DNA from: Aliishimia ponticola
GTDB taxonomy: Bacteria > Pseudomonadota > Alphaproteobacteria > Rhodobacterales > Rhodobacteraceae
Direction of reading: 5' to 3'
NCBI RefSeq assembly: GCF_004803475.1
Contig: NZ_SRKY01000002.1
Location: 62,001-126,000 of the forward strand
Length of the DNA stretch: 64,000 nt
Below are positions 45,448-53,530 of this stretch, in pieces; position 1 is the first letter of the stretch; the number at the start of each line of letters is the position of its first letter. The position numbers and the translations under genes were made by a program. The notes beneath the pieces were generated by a model. That model did not search any database, was not told where the DNA came from, and worked only from the letters and a program-made list of their open reading frames with translations.

Positions 45448-45996
45448 TTAGACAAGCCGATACGAACATCCGGTTTGGCGCGGAATTTCGTAACCTGTTT
45501 GTTCAGGCTCAGGCGCCTCTGAATCGCGTTGGGCGCGGTTGGTGACTTGGGGGATCGCGCCTGAAAAGCGCGCGTTTTCTTGCCGCGGAAAGCGCCTCAA
45601 TGAACGGGCCGCGTGAATGGCTGGACGTCCTTCAAAGCGCGGGAGGTGCGGTAGCCCGTAGATCGGTTTGAGCGTGGATTTGCGCGTGATAATCACTGCT
45701 TCTAGGCGCAAATCGCAAAAACGGGGCGTGAGGGCTTCGATCCACGAGGGGTGCAATTCCAGTCCGAATTTCGCAATCATGTGGACCGGGATGCCCTGAG
45801 TATCATGCCGCATCGCACCTATCTGTCCGTGAAGCGCGTTGGAAGATGCCTGGCGGCGGAAGCGGTGGTCGCCGGTTGCCATGGCCCACTCGTATGGCGG
45901 GAGTTGCGTGTTGCCCTGCAGAGTGCGCATTGGCGAAGGTCCGCCTATCGACAGACCTTCAGCCGGATATTGGGGAGCGCAGCACGCCGTTCGCAA
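45448..45996 (-). CDS. Doubtful hypothetical open frame, possible gene remnant
   Basis: A 182-codon frame on the minus strand with no recognised motif. Its middle (HMIAKFGLELHPSWIEALTP, RLEAVIITRKSTLKPIYGLP) looks protein-like. Third-position GC is lower than in neighbouring genes and no good ribosome site is visible. Starts at 45996, 45930 or 45879 are all possible. It could be a decayed gene or a chance frame. The bases around it (45332-46036) otherwise contain nothing I can name. Confidence 0.3.
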   Translation of the reverse strand: MRTACCAPQYPAEGLSIGGPSPMRTLQGNTQLPPYEWAMATGDHRFRRQASSNALHGQIGAMRHDTQGIPVHMIAKFGLELHPSWIEALTPRFCDLRLEAVIITRKSTLKPIYGLPHLPRFEGRPAIHAARSLRRFPRQENARFSGAIPQVTNRAQRDSEAPEPEQTGYEIPRQTGCSYRLV

Positions 45997-46036
45997 CCAG
46001 CGGTTGTTTTGATTTCAACCAGCCGAAATACGTTGT

Positions 46037-46717
46037 CTATTCGAAATATTCGACATGTTTGGCGTGGATATCCGCAATAGTGTCATCCAGCCGGGACAAA
46101 TGCAGGCGAACGCTGTCTGTGGCGTCTTTTACGTCCCCGCGCGACAGGGCGTCTGCAATCCGCGCATGATCATTCAAAAGCGTGTCGACCTCGTCCTGAC
46201 GGCCAAGGCTGAGAACGCAAAGCCGATCGACTTTGTGTTTGCACGACTGGATGGTTTCGAATGCCAGCGGATATCCGGCCAGATCGCAAATCCCCTTGTG
46301 AAAGGCATAGTCGCTGGCGTGGAAGGCGGTGATGTCCTTGGCGGCGATGGCCTCGTATTGCGTGTCGAGGATGCGCGACAGCTCCTTCTCGCGCGCGTCG
46401 TCCCAGATGGCACAGGCGCGTTGGATCACTTCCAGTTCGACGGCCAGTCGGACAAAGCGGGCATGGGCGATACGTTCCATCGAAAAGCCGCGCACTTCTG
46501 TGGCCTTTTGCGGGCGGATCAAAAGCAGGTCGAGATTGGCGAGCCGTGCAAACGCATCGCGGACAGGCTGGCGTGAGACCCCGAACCGCTTGGCGACTTC
46601 GGCCTCGGACAGACGTGTGCCCGGTAGCAGTTTGAGCGTCGTGACGTCCTGCTGCAACTGATCGAAGACCACGTCAGCGGCGGTGCGTCGTTCGAAAACT
46701 TCTGAAAATCCCTGCAT
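46037..46717 (-). CDS. GntR-family (FCD subfamily) transcriptional regulator
   Basis: 226-residue regulator. The N-terminal winged helix contains LPGTRLSEAEVAKRFGVSR and QPVRDAFARL. The C-terminal FCD ligand domain has the metal-binding pattern in FHASDYAFHKGICDLAGYP and LNDHARIADALSRGDVKDAT. FCD regulators usually repress sugar-acid operons and respond to a pathway intermediate. It is divergent from the SDR-TRAP operon, with a candidate operator inside that promoter. A uronate-pathway intermediate such as KDG is the likely effector, by context. Confidence 0.9.
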   Translation of the reverse strand: MQGFSEVFERRTAADVVFDQLQQDVTTLKLLPGTRLSEAEVAKRFGVSRQPVRDAFARLANLDLLLIRPQKATEVRGFSMERIAHARFVRLAVELEVIQRACAIWDDAREKELSRILDTQYEAIAAKDITAFHASDYAFHKGICDLAGYPLAFETIQSCKHKVDRLCVLSLGRQDEVDTLLNDHARIADALSRGDVKDATDSVRLHLSRLDDTIADIHAKHVEYFE

Positions 46718-46865
46718 CACATGCCTTCAGTTTTTCCCCACTTAGACCGAATTGGCGGAATCCAAAACCCCTGCTTAGGACCCTGCCTTCCTTCACTTCC
46801 TTGCCCTTCGCTGGTGCCATGCCTCGCGCCGTGGCTCTTGCAGCGATGTGGGGTCAGAATATCTC

Positions 46866-46895
46866 TTGACATGACTGGTATACTAGTCGTCTAAT
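46866..46895 (+). promoter_or_regulatory. Promoter of the SDR-TRAP operon with GntR operator in the spacer
   Basis: TTGACA (46866-46871) and TCTAAT (46890-46895) are 18 bases apart. Between them lies a 16-base near-perfect palindrome GACTGGTATACTAGTC (46873-46888), which contains the TnGT-N2-ACnA arrangement typical of FCD-type GntR operators. Regulator binding here would block RNA polymerase. Confidence 0.65.
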
Positions 46896-46956
46896 CTGCC
46901 AAATCAACCCGCAACTTGCTTCTCAGGGCGAGGGCCGGGTTCAAGGGGGGACGACT

Positions 46957-47724
46957 ATGCAAGATACGAAGGCTTCTTCCATGGCGGGCAAGGTCGCAAT
47001 CGTGACCGGCGGCGGCCGCGATATCGGAAGGGCGTGCGCGATGCGCCTTGCGGCCAACGGGGCCGCAGTGGCGATCAACTACCACAGCTCGGCAGAGGGC
47101 GCGGACAGCGCGGTGGCCGAGATCACCGAAAATGGTGGGCGCGCGCTGGCGATGCAGGGCGACATGACCAAAGCGGCGGATGTTCAGGCGCTGGTCGATG
47201 CGGCCGTGTCCGAATTCGGCGGCAAGGTCGATATTCTCGTGCATGTGACCGGCGGGCTGGTGGCGCGCAAAACCTTGGCAGAGATGGATATCGATCACTG
47301 GAACAAGGTGATGGATCTGAACGCAACGTCTTTCTTCTATACCGCGCAGGCCGTGCTGCCGCATATGTCTGAAGGTGGCGCAATCGTCGGTCTGGCCAGC
47401 CAGGCCGGACGTGATGGCGGCGGACCGGGGGCCGTGGCTTATGCTGCGTCCAAAGGGGCAGTGATGACGATGACGCGCGGGCTTGCGAAAGAGCTTGGCC
47501 CGAAGATTCGCGTCAATTCCGTCTGCCCGGGCATGATCGACACGGATTTCCACAACACGTTCACCAAATCCGAAGTGCGCAGCAATGTCGCCAATGCGAC
47601 GCCGCTCAAGCGGGAGGGATCGTCGGAGGATGTGGCGAACCTTGTTGCCTATCTCGCATCGGAGGAGGCCGCGTTCATCACCGGCGCGAACATCGACATC
47701 AACGGGGGGCTGCTCTTTTCCTGA
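46957..47724 (+). CDS. SDR-family oxidoreductase in the uronate locus
   Basis: 255-residue classical short-chain dehydrogenase. The cofactor motif is [13 protein letters not shown], and LVHVTGG replaces the usual NNAG. Catalytic residues lie in GLASQAG and AYAASKGAV (Tyr-x3-Lys). [12 protein letters not shown] and [14 protein letters not shown] complete the fold. Possible reactions include reduction of 4-deoxy-5-hexoseulose uronate (DEH reductase type) or another sugar-acid step. It is not a second KduD by sequence. The ATG follows GGGGGACGACT. It is first in the TRAP operon. Confidence 0.88.
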   Translation: MQDTKASSMAGKVAIVTGGGRDIGRACAMRLAANGAAVAINYHSSAEGADSAVAEITENGGRALAMQGDMTKAADVQALVDAAVSEFGGKVDILVHVTGGLVARKTLAEMDIDHWNKVMDLNATSFFYTAQAVLPHMSEGGAIVGLASQAGRDGGGPGAVAYAASKGAVMTMTRGLAKELGPKIRVNSVCPGMIDTDFHNTFTKSEVRSNVANATPLKREGSSEDVANLVAYLASEEAAFITGANIDINGGLLFS

Positions 47725-47777
47725 CCGTCCCCGGTCACCTTTTTCATAACTGGTCGCATAATCTTAGGGAGGAACTC

Positions 47778-48761
47778 ATGTACCAGAAATTGACAGCTTC
47801 GCTTTTCGGCGTTGCAACCGCTGTAACGGTCTTGTCCAGCGCAGCCATGGCGGAAAATTGGCGCGGGTGGAATATCCACGTCGATGGCTATCCGAACACC
47901 GTGGCGATGGACAAATTCGCCGAACTTCTCGCAGAGAAAACCGGTGGCGAAATCACTTTGCAGATGTTCCATGGCGGCACGCTGGGCAGCCAGCCGGACG
48001 CGATTGAGCAGGTCCGTCTTGGCGGTCTGGAAGTGGGTAACTTCAACCTTGGCCCCATCGGCCCGATCGCCCCTGAAGCGAACGTCGTGTCTTTGCCGTT
48101 CATCTTCAAGGACGTGCCGCACATGTTCCGCGTTCTCAATGGCGAGGGCGGCGAGATGATCTCGGCCGGGATGGAAGCAAAGGGTTTGATCCCGCTTGCG
48201 TGGTACGACGCGGGTGCGCGGTCGTTCTATAACGGTGGCAAGCCGATCAACACGCCTGCGGATGTTGCGGGCATGAAGGTGCGGGTCATGAACAATGATC
48301 TGTATTCCGGCATGATCGCAGAACTGGGCGGCAACCCGTCGCCGATGGCGTTCGCGGAAGTGTACCAAGCGCTGAAGACCGGTGTTGTGGACGGGGCGGA
48401 AAACAACTGGCCGTCCTACGAATCCACCGGTCACTTCGAGGTCGCGGGATACTATTCGCTGAGCCAGCACCTGATCATCCCGGAATGCCTGTGCATCAAT
48501 GCTGACTCCTATAACGGGTTGTCGGACGAGATGAAGGCCGCTGTGAAAGAGGCGGCAATGGAATCCGCCGAGCTTCAGCATTCGCTTTGGGCCGAGCGTG
48601 AGGAAGCAAGCCGCGCCAAGGTCGAATCTGGCGGTGTTGTCACCAACGAGATCGCCGACAAGGCGCCATTCCAGGCGGCCATGGGACCGGTCTATGAGGG
48701 CTATCTGTCGTCCAACCCGGATCTGCGTCCGCTGGTCGAGCTGATCCAAGCCACCGACTAA
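47778..48761 (+). CDS. dctP: TRAP transporter solute-binding protein DctP
   Basis: Periplasmic binding protein of 327 residues, signal peptide ending SSAAMA. DctP-family motifs are LAEKTGGEITLQMFHGGTLG, GGKPINTPADVAGMKVRVM and the ligand-contacting region GNPSPMAFAEVYQALKTGVVDGAENN with the conserved Arg in KVRVM. It delivers an organic acid to DctQM. Given neighbouring kduI/kduD, the ligand is probably a uronate or unsaturated uronate. AGGGAGGAACTC precedes the start. Confidence 0.93.
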   Translation: MYQKLTASLFGVATAVTVLSSAAMAENWRGWNIHVDGYPNTVAMDKFAELLAEKTGGEITLQMFHGGTLGSQPDAIEQVRLGGLEVGNFNLGPIGPIAPEANVVSLPFIFKDVPHMFRVLNGEGGEMISAGMEAKGLIPLAWYDAGARSFYNGGKPINTPADVAGMKVRVMNNDLYSGMIAELGGNPSPMAFAEVYQALKTGVVDGAENNWPSYESTGHFEVAGYYSLSQHLIIPECLCINADSYNGLSDEMKAAVKEAAMESAELQHSLWAEREEASRAKVESGGVVTNEIADKAPFQAAMGPVYEGYLSSNPDLRPLVELIQATD

Positions 48762-48824
48762 CGCCCTGCTGCTGCAGGTTCGCGCGTCCGGCATGATGTC
48801 GGGCGCGCCTTCAGGAGAGGCTCC

Positions 48825-49361
48825 ATGTCCAATCAGTCCCTTCCCAACGATGCGCCCAGCTGGCTCCGGCAGATGGACCGGGTTCTGGATGCGATTGCAG
48901 CGCTTTGCCGGGGTATTACGGGCACGTCGCTCGTCTTTCTCACGGTGATTTTTGGCTGGCTCGTCTTTGGCCGCTACGTGCTGAACGCGACGCCGACATG
49001 GGTGGAACAGGCGGCCTTGCTGTTGGTGATGGTCATCGCCTTTCTTGGGGCCGCTGTGGGGATTCATGAGAATACCCACCTGTCCGTGACCTTGCTGCGC
49101 ACGTCGTCTCCGCCCCGTTTCAAGACCCTGCTGATTGTTCTGACCGATCTGATCCTGGCGGGCTTCGGTGGTCTGATGCTGTGGTATGGCGCGCAGCTTA
49201 CGATGTTCAAATGGGGATCGATGATCCCGCTTATTCACCTGCCGGAGGGGCTGCGGTCGTTGCCGCTGACCATCGGCGGGGGGCTTGTCATGTTGTTTTC
49301 GCTTGGCCACCTGATCCGGCTTTGGGTCGGGGTGGACACGCGCAAAGACTCCTTCGATTAG
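48825..49361 (+). CDS. dctQ: TRAP transporter small permease DctQ
   Basis: 178-residue four-helix membrane subunit. Typical features are VFLTVIFGWLVFGRYVLNATPTW, with the family's FxRYV-like element, EQAALLLVMVIAFLGAAVGI and a final helix ending in RLWVGVDTRK. It pairs with DctM, ten bases downstream. GGAGAGGCTCC precedes the start. Confidence 0.92.
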   Translation: MSNQSLPNDAPSWLRQMDRVLDAIAALCRGITGTSLVFLTVIFGWLVFGRYVLNATPTWVEQAALLLVMVIAFLGAAVGIHENTHLSVTLLRTSSPPRFKTLLIVLTDLILAGFGGLMLWYGAQLTMFKWGSMIPLIHLPEGLRSLPLTIGGGLVMLFSLGHLIRLWVGVDTRKDSFD

Positions 49362-49370
49362 AGGTAAACC

Positions 49371-50651
49371 ATGGGGCTTCTGGTTCTGCTTGGGCTTTTC
49401 GCCCTTTGTGTCGTGATCGGCGTTCCGGTCGCCTTCGCACTGGGCGTGTCCGCCATCGCGGCCTTCTGGTTCGAGGGTCTGCCACTGATGATCGGCTTCC
49501 AGCGGATCATCTCGGGCATCAACGTGTTCTCGCTGATGGCGATCCCGTTCTTCATCTTCGCCGGCGAATTGATGTTCCATGGCGGGATTGCCATGCGGCT
49601 TGTCCGCTTCGCCTCTGCTGCCGTGGGGGCGGTGCGGGGCGGTCTGGGGATCGTCAACGTGTTCTCGTCCATGCTGTTCGGCGGCATCTCCGGTTCTGCG
49701 GTGGCGGATATCTCGGCGCTGGGGTCGATCCTTGTGCCGGTGATGAAGGAAAAGGGCTATGACGCCGATTACGCTGTGAACGTGACGGTCACGTCCTCCA
49801 TTGCGGGGATCATCATTCCGCCCAGTCACAACATGATCATTTTCGCCATTGCGGCGGGCGGGGGGATTTCGATCTCCAAGCTGTTTCTGGCCGGTGTCGT
49901 GCCAGGCATCCTGATGTGTGTCTGCCTTGCGGTGGCGGCCTATCTGGTTGCGGTCAAGCGCGGCTACAAGGCCGAGAAGTTCCCCGGCTGGACCGCGCTG
50001 GCGCTGACCTTTGCCAGCGCCATTCCCGGCCTGATGACGGCAGTGATAATTGTGGGCGGCGTTCTGTCCGGCGTGTTCACGGTGACGGAATCGGGTGCCT
50101 TCGGCGCGATCTATGCCTTTGTCGTGACGTTGCTGGTCTATCGCAACATCACATGGGCCAATTTCAAGCTTGCCGTGGGCCAGGCGGTGCGCACGACGGC
50201 GATGGTGATGATCCTGATCGCCTGTGCCGGGGCCTTTGCCTATATGCTGACCTTCTATCAGGTTCCGGCCAAGACCGTGACCCTGCTGACCGGTCTGACC
50301 GACAATCCGATCCTGATCCTGTTGATGATCAACGCCGCGCTGCTGATCCTTGGGATGATCATGGACATGGCCGCGCTGATCCTGATCTGTACGCCGATCT
50401 TCCTGCCCGTCGCCAACAGCCTTGGCATCGACCCGCTTCAATTCGGGATGATCCTGCTGGTCAATCTGGGGCTGGGCCTGTGTACGCCGCCGGTTGGTTC
50501 GTGCCTGTTCGTGGGCTGTGCTGTCGGGAAACTGCCGATGGAGCAAGCCGTGCGCACCATCTGGCCCTTCTATGCGGCGATCTTCGTGGCGCTGATGATG
50601 ATCACCTTCATCCCCGCCATCTCGATGACACTGCCGAATATGCTGCAGTAA
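49371..50651 (+). CDS. dctM: TRAP transporter large permease DctM
   Basis: 426-residue, roughly twelve-helix sodium-driven transport subunit. Motifs are GVPVAFALGVSAI, ISGINVFSLMAIPFFIFAGE, FGGISGSAVADISALGSI, IIPPSHNMIIFA and LGLCTPPVGSCLFVG near the C terminus. With DctP and DctQ it imports an organic acid. It converges on kduD, and a hairpin fills the gap. Confidence 0.94.
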   Translation: MGLLVLLGLFALCVVIGVPVAFALGVSAIAAFWFEGLPLMIGFQRIISGINVFSLMAIPFFIFAGELMFHGGIAMRLVRFASAAVGAVRGGLGIVNVFSSMLFGGISGSAVADISALGSILVPVMKEKGYDADYAVNVTVTSSIAGIIIPPSHNMIIFAIAAGGGISISKLFLAGVVPGILMCVCLAVAAYLVAVKRGYKAEKFPGWTALALTFASAIPGLMTAVIIVGGVLSGVFTVTESGAFGAIYAFVVTLLVYRNITWANFKLAVGQAVRTTAMVMILIACAGAFAYMLTFYQVPAKTVTLLTGLTDNPILILLMINAALLILGMIMDMAALILICTPIFLPVANSLGIDPLQFGMILLVNLGLGLCTPPVGSCLFVGCAVGKLPMEQAVRTIWPFYAAIFVALMMITFIPAISMTLPNMLQ

Positions 50652-50676
50652 TTTGACCGCAGCATACGGGCCGCGT

Positions 50677-50702
50677 CCCCGGGCTTTGTGAGTGGCCCGG
50701 GG
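50677..50702. terminator. Hairpin between convergent dctM and kduD
   Basis: A perfect 8-bp stem (CCCCGGGC / GCCCGGGG) with a 10-base loop directly abuts the kduD stop. No T run follows on either strand. It is the likely shared end of the two convergent operons. Confidence 0.55.
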
Positions 50703-51446
50703 TCAGCGTGCCAGCCAACCTCCATCGACATTCAGGACCGCGCCATGGACGTAATCCGACGCGGGTGCCGAAAGGTAGACAGCGGTATTCGCGATATCTG
50801 CCGCATCGCCCCAGCGTCCAGCCGGAATGCGTTCAAGAATGGCCGCGTTCCGCGCCGCATCGGCGCGCAGGGCTTCGGTATTGTTGGTGGCGATATAGCC
50901 CGGCGCAATCGCGTTCACGTTGATCCCTTGAGCCGCCCATTCATTCGCGAGGATTTTCGTCACCCCCGCCACCCCATGCTTTGACGCGGTATAGGACGGC
51001 ACGCGAATGCCGCCCTGAAAGGACAGAAGGGATGCGATGTTCACGATCTTCCCGGTGCCAGGCTTCCCGGAACCAGAACGGGCCAGTACCGCTTTGGCGA
51101 AGGCCTGACAGGTGAAGAACACCGCCTTGAGGTTCACATCCATCACGTCATCCCAATCGGCTTCCGAAAAGGCGATACTGTCCTCCCGCCGGATGATCCC
51201 GGCATTGTTGATCAAAATATCGATATGCTGGTCAGCAAAGACATCCCTCGCGGCCATCGGGTCCGAGAGGTCGAGCGCCAGATGCGCGCCGCTGTCGATG
51301 CGCGACAGAGTTTCGTCGCACGCCCGCCGGGCGGCGCAAATCACATGCGCCCCGGCCTCGCCCAGACCAATGGCGATGGCCTGACCGATCCCGGTATTGG
51401 CCCCGGTGACAAGGGCAGTCTTGCCCGTCAGATCAAAGGCCTTCAT
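50703..51446 (-). CDS. kduD: 2-dehydro-3-deoxy-D-gluconate 5-dehydrogenase KduD
   Basis: Short-chain dehydrogenase, 247 residues, reducing 2,5-diketo-3-deoxygluconate to 2-keto-3-deoxygluconate (KDG). MKAFDLTGKTALVTGANTGI and the catalytic stretch NIASLLSFQGGIRVPSYTAS closely match the KduD family, with Ser139, Tyr152 and Lys156. The start at 51446 follows TTGGAGGAATTGCG and overlaps the kduI stop by four bases. It is third in the kdgF-kduI-kduD operon. Confidence 0.94.
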   Translation of the reverse strand: MKAFDLTGKTALVTGANTGIGQAIAIGLGEAGAHVICAARRACDETLSRIDSGAHLALDLSDPMAARDVFADQHIDILINNAGIIRREDSIAFSEADWDDVMDVNLKAVFFTCQAFAKAVLARSGSGKPGTGKIVNIASLLSFQGGIRVPSYTASKHGVAGVTKILANEWAAQGINVNAIAPGYIATNNTEALRADAARNAAILERIPAGRWGDAADIANTAVYLSAPASDYVHGAVLNVDGGWLAR

Positions 51447-52267
51447 CGCAATTCCTCCAATGCGACCGGGTCCACATCGGTGAAATCGACATTGTCGCCT
51501 GCCATGGCCCAGCAAAACGTATAGCTGCCGGTGCCGCAGCCGCAGTGGATCGACCACGGGGGCGAGATTACGGCCTCTTCGCTTTTCATGACGATGTGCC
51601 GTGTTTCATCCGGTTCGCCCATCATGTGGAACACGCGGTTGGGTTCCTCCATGTCGAAGTAGAAATACGCCTCCATCCGGCGGTCATGGGTGTGCGTCGG
51701 CATCGAGTTCCAGACAGAACCGCCATGCAGCACGGTATATCCCATCACCAATTGACAGCTTTCCATGACGGCGGGGTGGATGAACTGGTAGAGCGTGCGG
51801 TCATTCGCGGTCTCCGCCGATCCAAGCTTTAGCTGCGCGGCGTCCTTCATCGTTACCAGCTTGGCTGGCAAGGGCTGATGCGCTGGGGTCGACACTATAT
51901 AGAACCTGCCGCCTGCCGCGAAGGTGATCGGGCCTTCGCCCTTGCCCAGATAAAGGATGTCGCCCTTGGCCAACTGGTAATCGACACCATTGGCCGAAAC
52001 AGTGGCGGGCGCGCCGATATTCAGGATGCCGATCTCTCGCCGGTCGAGAATGGAGGCCGTGCCGCAGGGTTTGACCTCATCCAGCACGAGGGCGGCATCC
52101 CCGGCCCAAATGCCGCCGACGATCATGCGATCGTAATGGGTGTAGACCAGCCGCGCTTCGCCCTTGGCGAACAGTCCCGGCGCGTGAAAGGCGCTGCGCA
52201 GCGCCGTGGTGTCCATACCGCGCGTTTCATTCTGGCTGACGGCGTGACGAATTTCGACAGTAAGCAT
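51443..52267 (-). CDS. kduI: 5-dehydro-4-deoxy-D-glucuronate isomerase KduI
   Basis: Isomerises 5-keto-4-deoxyuronate to 2,5-diketo-3-deoxygluconate. The cupin-fold protein has 274 residues from MLTVEIRHAV. Zinc ligands His192, His194, Glu199 (MPTHTHDRRMEAYFYF) and His241 (SPPWSIHCGC) keep the same spacing as the E. coli ligands His196, His198, Glu203 and His245. An in-frame GTG five codons earlier overlaps the kdgF stop (GTGA). ATG 52267, after AAAGG, is preferred. Confidence 0.95.
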   Translation of the reverse strand: MLTVEIRHAVSQNETRGMDTTALRSAFHAPGLFAKGEARLVYTHYDRMIVGGIWAGDAALVLDEVKPCGTASILDRREIGILNIGAPATVSANGVDYQLAKGDILYLGKGEGPITFAAGGRFYIVSTPAHQPLPAKLVTMKDAAQLKLGSAETANDRTLYQFIHPAVMESCQLVMGYTVLHGGSVWNSMPTHTHDRRMEAYFYFDMEEPNRVFHMMGEPDETRHIVMKSEEAVISPPWSIHCGCGTGSYTFCWAMAGDNVDFTDVDPVALEELR

Positions 52268-52278
52268 GGTGTGGCCTT

Positions 52279-52587
52279 TCACAAAAAGTCGTCGCGGCGG
52301 GGGGTGAAACAGTCGATCAACTCGCCCGGCGCAAGGCAGACGCAGCCATGGGTAACCCCCGAGGGAATGATAAAGCTGTCCCCGGCACCCACGTCGAATT
52401 GCTTCTCGCCCATCGTGAAGCGGAACGCGCCGGATTTGACATAGGTGGATTGCACATGCGGGTGGCTGTGCAGCTTGCCGCTGGCACCTTCCTGAAACTG
52501 GAATGACACCATCATCATGGTGGCGTGGTCCGCCAAGACCTGCCGTGTGACGCCTTCATCGGCGTCGACCCTTGGGAAATTTGTCAC
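52279..52587 (-). CDS. kdgF: Cupin protein KdgF (unsaturated uronate linearisation)
   Basis: 102-residue single cupin. The metal-binding motif KLHSHPHVQSTYVKSG (His40, His42, Gln46) and later His80 (IPSGVTHGCVCL) fit the KdgF family. KdgF speeds conversion of 4,5-unsaturated monouronates, from pectin or alginate breakdown, into the linear ketone that KduI uses. It is first in the operon with kduI and kduD, which strengthens the call. TTAGGGAGGATAAAACC precedes the start. Confidence 0.85.
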   Translation of the reverse strand: MTNFPRVDADEGVTRQVLADHATMMMVSFQFQEGASGKLHSHPHVQSTYVKSGAFRFTMGEKQFDVGAGDSFIIPSGVTHGCVCLAPGELIDCFTPRRDDFL

Positions 52588-52923
52588 GGTTTTATCCTCC
52601 CTAAACCCGCAAACTCTAACTGGAATGGTAGTATGTCAGTTTTGGGTCCGCAAGCGCGCAATACGTGCGAAGCCCATCGCGGGGGAGGGCGGTCCAGTCG
52701 ACTTTGCAGACATATCCGGTGAAACCGGCGGCCCCTCCTTCCGGGGGGCGGGCAGGTTTGAAGGGCGTGAGGGGCGTTTACGTTTTCTGCGGCGGGATCA
52801 CGTCAGGCGCGCAGATCGGTGACGGTATAATGGCGTGGGCAAAGCGTGTGCCACGCGCCTGGTGTTTGTTCGAATTGATAACAAGGACGTTTGTGCCGCT
52901 GCGCCGCGCGATGCGGTCGGGCA
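52588..52923. other. Intergenic region upstream of kdgF
   Basis: 336 bases between kdgF and the MarR gene. It should hold the kdgF operon promoter on the minus strand. An inverted repeat AACTG...CAGTT with a 14-base centre (52619-52642 approximately) and a TGGTA-type core are weak candidates for a second GntR site. A C/G-rich hairpin-prone stretch lies near 52730-52755. No gene is visible. Confidence 0.45.
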
Positions 52924-53409
52924 TCACTCGTCTGCGGGGTCGTCCGCAGCGTCCGCGATCACTTCCAGCTTGTCGAAGGCGGAAAAGATCACTTCTCGCT
53001 CGACATCCGACAGGCCAAGCAGCAAACGATCCTGCCGATTGAGCATACGGGGCAATGTACGCTCGTGAATCTCGTGCCCTTTTGCCGTCAGGCTCAAATG
53101 CTGGATGCGTTGATCCGCCGGGTCGTCACGTGTGACCATCAGGCCGCTATCGACCAGCGCTTTGACACAGCGGGACAATTGACCCTTATCCATCTGACTG
53201 AAGCGGCTGATTTTCGACGGCGTAATGCCGTCTTCTGTCGCAACGACCGCAACAACACGCCATTGTGCCAGCGACAGGCCGCAGGTTTCCTTCAAAATCC
53301 GCGCTGCCTGTGCGTTCAGTTTGGAATGCAGGCGCAACACCCTATAGGAAATAAACCTATGAATCGGAAGTTGATCCTGCAGATACTGGTCTTTGAGTTT
53401 GCCGTCCAT
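52924..53409 (-). CDS. MarR-family transcriptional regulator
   Basis: 161-residue winged-helix regulator, starting MDGKLKDQYLQDQLPIHRFI after GGAGAGG (53409); upstream starts are less likely. The DNA-binding region contains LSLAQWRVVAVVATEDGITP, MDKGQLSRCVKALVDSGLM and the wing DPADQRIQHLSLTAKGHEI. It is divergent from tctC with a perfect palindrome in between, so it probably represses or activates the TTT-sulfatase operon and itself. The effector is unknown, and aromatic or carboxylic ligands are common for the family. Confidence 0.9.
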   Translation of the reverse strand: MDGKLKDQYLQDQLPIHRFISYRVLRLHSKLNAQAARILKETCGLSLAQWRVVAVVATEDGITPSKISRFSQMDKGQLSRCVKALVDSGLMVTRDDPADQRIQHLSLTAKGHEIHERTLPRMLNRQDRLLLGLSDVEREVIFSAFDKLEVIADAADDPADE

Positions 53410-53454
53410 GCGCCTCTCCGTGGGTCGAAGCATGGTGACAACCGAACAAGGGCG

Positions 53455-53475
53455 CGTCAACTTTCATTGTTGACG
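53455..53475. promoter_or_regulatory. Perfect palindrome, probable MarR operator
   Basis: The arms CGTCAAC and GTTGACG (7 bp, perfect) flank TTTCATT in the short gap between the divergent MarR and tctC genes. TTGAC elements on both strands could serve as -35 boxes, so binding would control both directions. Confidence 0.65.
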
Positions 53476-53530
53476 GATCAACCGAGCTTACCTCTTTTGA
53501 GGGGGAAATTCGTGCCAAGGAGAGCACAGA

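Noticed and set aside
47649-50546. 965-codon open frame on the minus strand
   Set aside because: It runs antisense through dctP, dctQ and most of dctM, which all have ribosome sites and family motifs. Composition is extremely His/Arg/Gln-rich.
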